From: Pedobacter sp. FW305-3-2-15-E-R2A2
GTDB taxonomy: Bacteria > Bacteroidota > Bacteroidia > Sphingobacteriales > Sphingobacteriaceae
Assembly (NCBI RefSeq): GCF_038446955.1
Contig: NZ_CP151803.1
Coordinates: 3,534,001-3,598,000, forward strand
DNA length: 64,000 nucleotides
Direction of reading: 5' to 3'
A program made the position numbers and the translations under genes. This document shows positions 63,436-64,000 of the stretch, one piece after another (the first letter of the stretch is position 1; each line of letters starts with the position of its first letter). A model generated the notes under the pieces. It searched no databases, was not told where the DNA came from, and saw nothing but the letters and a program-made list of their open reading frames with translations.

Positions 63436-63870
63436 ATGGAGGCAAATTTAACAAGGGAGGATTTCGAAGAATGGCTATTTGCAATGTCAGATAAGTTGGA
63501 AGAATTCGGTGATTTTTTTGAAAGGGAAACGAATAAGAAGCTCAATTACAGTCCGCAGTCCATCAATGACGTGGAAGAGTGGCTGCTGATCAAGTTCAGC
63601 TCCACAGAGGAGATGCTCAGGGCTGAGCATCAGTATACCTTAGATCTGGTGAGCCGTTATGTTGGGGAAACATTCCGCGAAAACCTGCATGGGAAATGGG
63701 ACATTGATCTGGAACATAAGCAGGATGTGTTTTACCACCTGCCTGTCGTTGTGGCGGATAAGGGATACCCACCAATTGCCCCTTATCCCTTAATTACCGC
63801 GAGTGTAAACAAGAGAGGGGGCAGTTATATTGGTGCGGTTCTTAACCATGCGTTAAGAGGAGGTAATTGA
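63436..63870 (+). CDS. Hypothetical 144-aa protein
   Basis: I do not recognise this family. The protein is acidic and cytoplasmic, without signal peptide or membrane span. The first half is helical (EDFEEWLFAMSDKLEEFGDFF and a later DVEEWLLIKFSSTEEMLRAE). The second half contains short strands around PVVVADKGYPPIAPYPLITA and ends VNKRGGSYIGAVLNHALRGG. The size and mixed helical/strand pattern resemble small immunity-type or effector-partner proteins, but this is only an impression. It converges with a gene that runs off the window, 3 bp away. Confidence 0.65.
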   Translation: MEANLTREDFEEWLFAMSDKLEEFGDFFERETNKKLNYSPQSINDVEEWLLIKFSSTEEMLRAEHQYTLDLVSRYVGETFRENLHGKWDIDLEHKQDVFYHLPVVVADKGYPPIAPYPLITASVNKRGGSYIGAVLNHALRGGN

Positions 63871-63873
63871 GCT

Positions 63874-64000
63874 TTAAAATTCTATGTCGTCGGCTACATT
63901 GCCACCCTGGGCATTTGCAAACTTTTGGCTATACTTTTCCTTATAAGCAGCTTGCGTCTGCATATATTTTTGGGAATCGGCCGCAATATCCCGGTGAATC
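63874..64000 (-). CDS. 3' end of an unidentified gene, cut by the window edge
   Basis: The minus strand reads an open frame from the window edge to TAA at 63874-63876. It gives about 41 residues, including DIAADSQKYMQTQAAYKEKY and the acidic end NVADDIEF. It is hydrophilic, rich in Gln, Lys, Ala and Tyr. Too little is present to name a family. Coding is supported by the clean frame and tight convergence with the 63436 gene. Confidence 0.5.
   Translation of the reverse strand, partial: IHRDIAADSQKYMQTQAAYKEKYSQKFANAQGGNVADDIEF

Overview
The window looks like a chromosome segment of a Bacteroidota species, most like a Pedobacter-type member of the Sphingobacteriaceae (inferred from gene content, not from a marker gene). 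Support: PorV, a PorP/SprF-family protein, C-terminal type A and type B sorting domains of the type IX secretion system (T9SS), a SusC/FecA-like TonB-dependent receptor with an N-terminal carboxypeptidase-regulatory-like domain, three DUF6266 proteins, PAS-rich signalling, and recurrent TAnnTTTG promoter elements in front of genes.

Region 1 (1-13.8 kb) is a defence island. An intact IS256-family element with an 8-bp target duplication lies just beyond the 3' end of a two-gene restriction-modification-like operon: a PLD-nuclease/SF2 helicase and an Eco57I-like methylase. Divergent from it is an overlapping GajA-GajB pair, the Gabija anti-phage system. The island ends in a tyrosine integrase broken by an amber codon and a frameshift, directly beside the 3' end of a tRNA-Lys gene. 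This suggests tRNA-targeted acquisition followed by loss of mobility. The other boundary is not in the window.

Region 2 (14-23.8 kb) is accessory: a membrane-anchored protein with a duplicated domain, DUF6266 proteins (one fused to a degenerate GNAT domain), a RadC/JAB protein, a TetR regulator, and two gene remnants (VOC, WG repeat). Most striking is a compact cassette of a 3-TM holin-like protein, a CHAP hydrolase and a protein with unimolecular-spanin topology (N-terminal lipobox, C-terminal TM), set between two DUF6266 genes. It resembles a phage lysis cassette reused as a release system.

Region 3 (24-31.3 kb) holds a TonB-dependent receptor, an alpha/beta hydrolase, a tiny basic ORF, a four-PAS protein ending in a HisKA domain without an ATPase domain, an XRE regulator and porV.

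Region 4 (31.6-47.3 kb) is one co-directional operon: DUF4402 pilin-like protein, PapD-like chaperone, a 3507-aa surface protein with a T9SS type A tail, a second DUF4402 protein, and an usher-like outer-membrane protein with two C-terminal SPOR-like repeats. It looks like a chaperone-usher assembly line combined with a T9SS substrate and is the strongest candidate for an undescribed surface system.

Region 5 (47.7-61.9 kb, minus strand) is a second surface operon: a Bacteroidota tail-fibre-like protein with a BclB (Bacillus exosporium)-like C-terminal domain, a 3961-aa adhesin with eleven 618/606-bp repeats and a type B sorting domain, and its likely PorP/SprF partner, ended by an intrinsic terminator. 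The right edge has a 7-TM AraC-type regulator, an unknown 144-aa protein and the 3' end of another gene.
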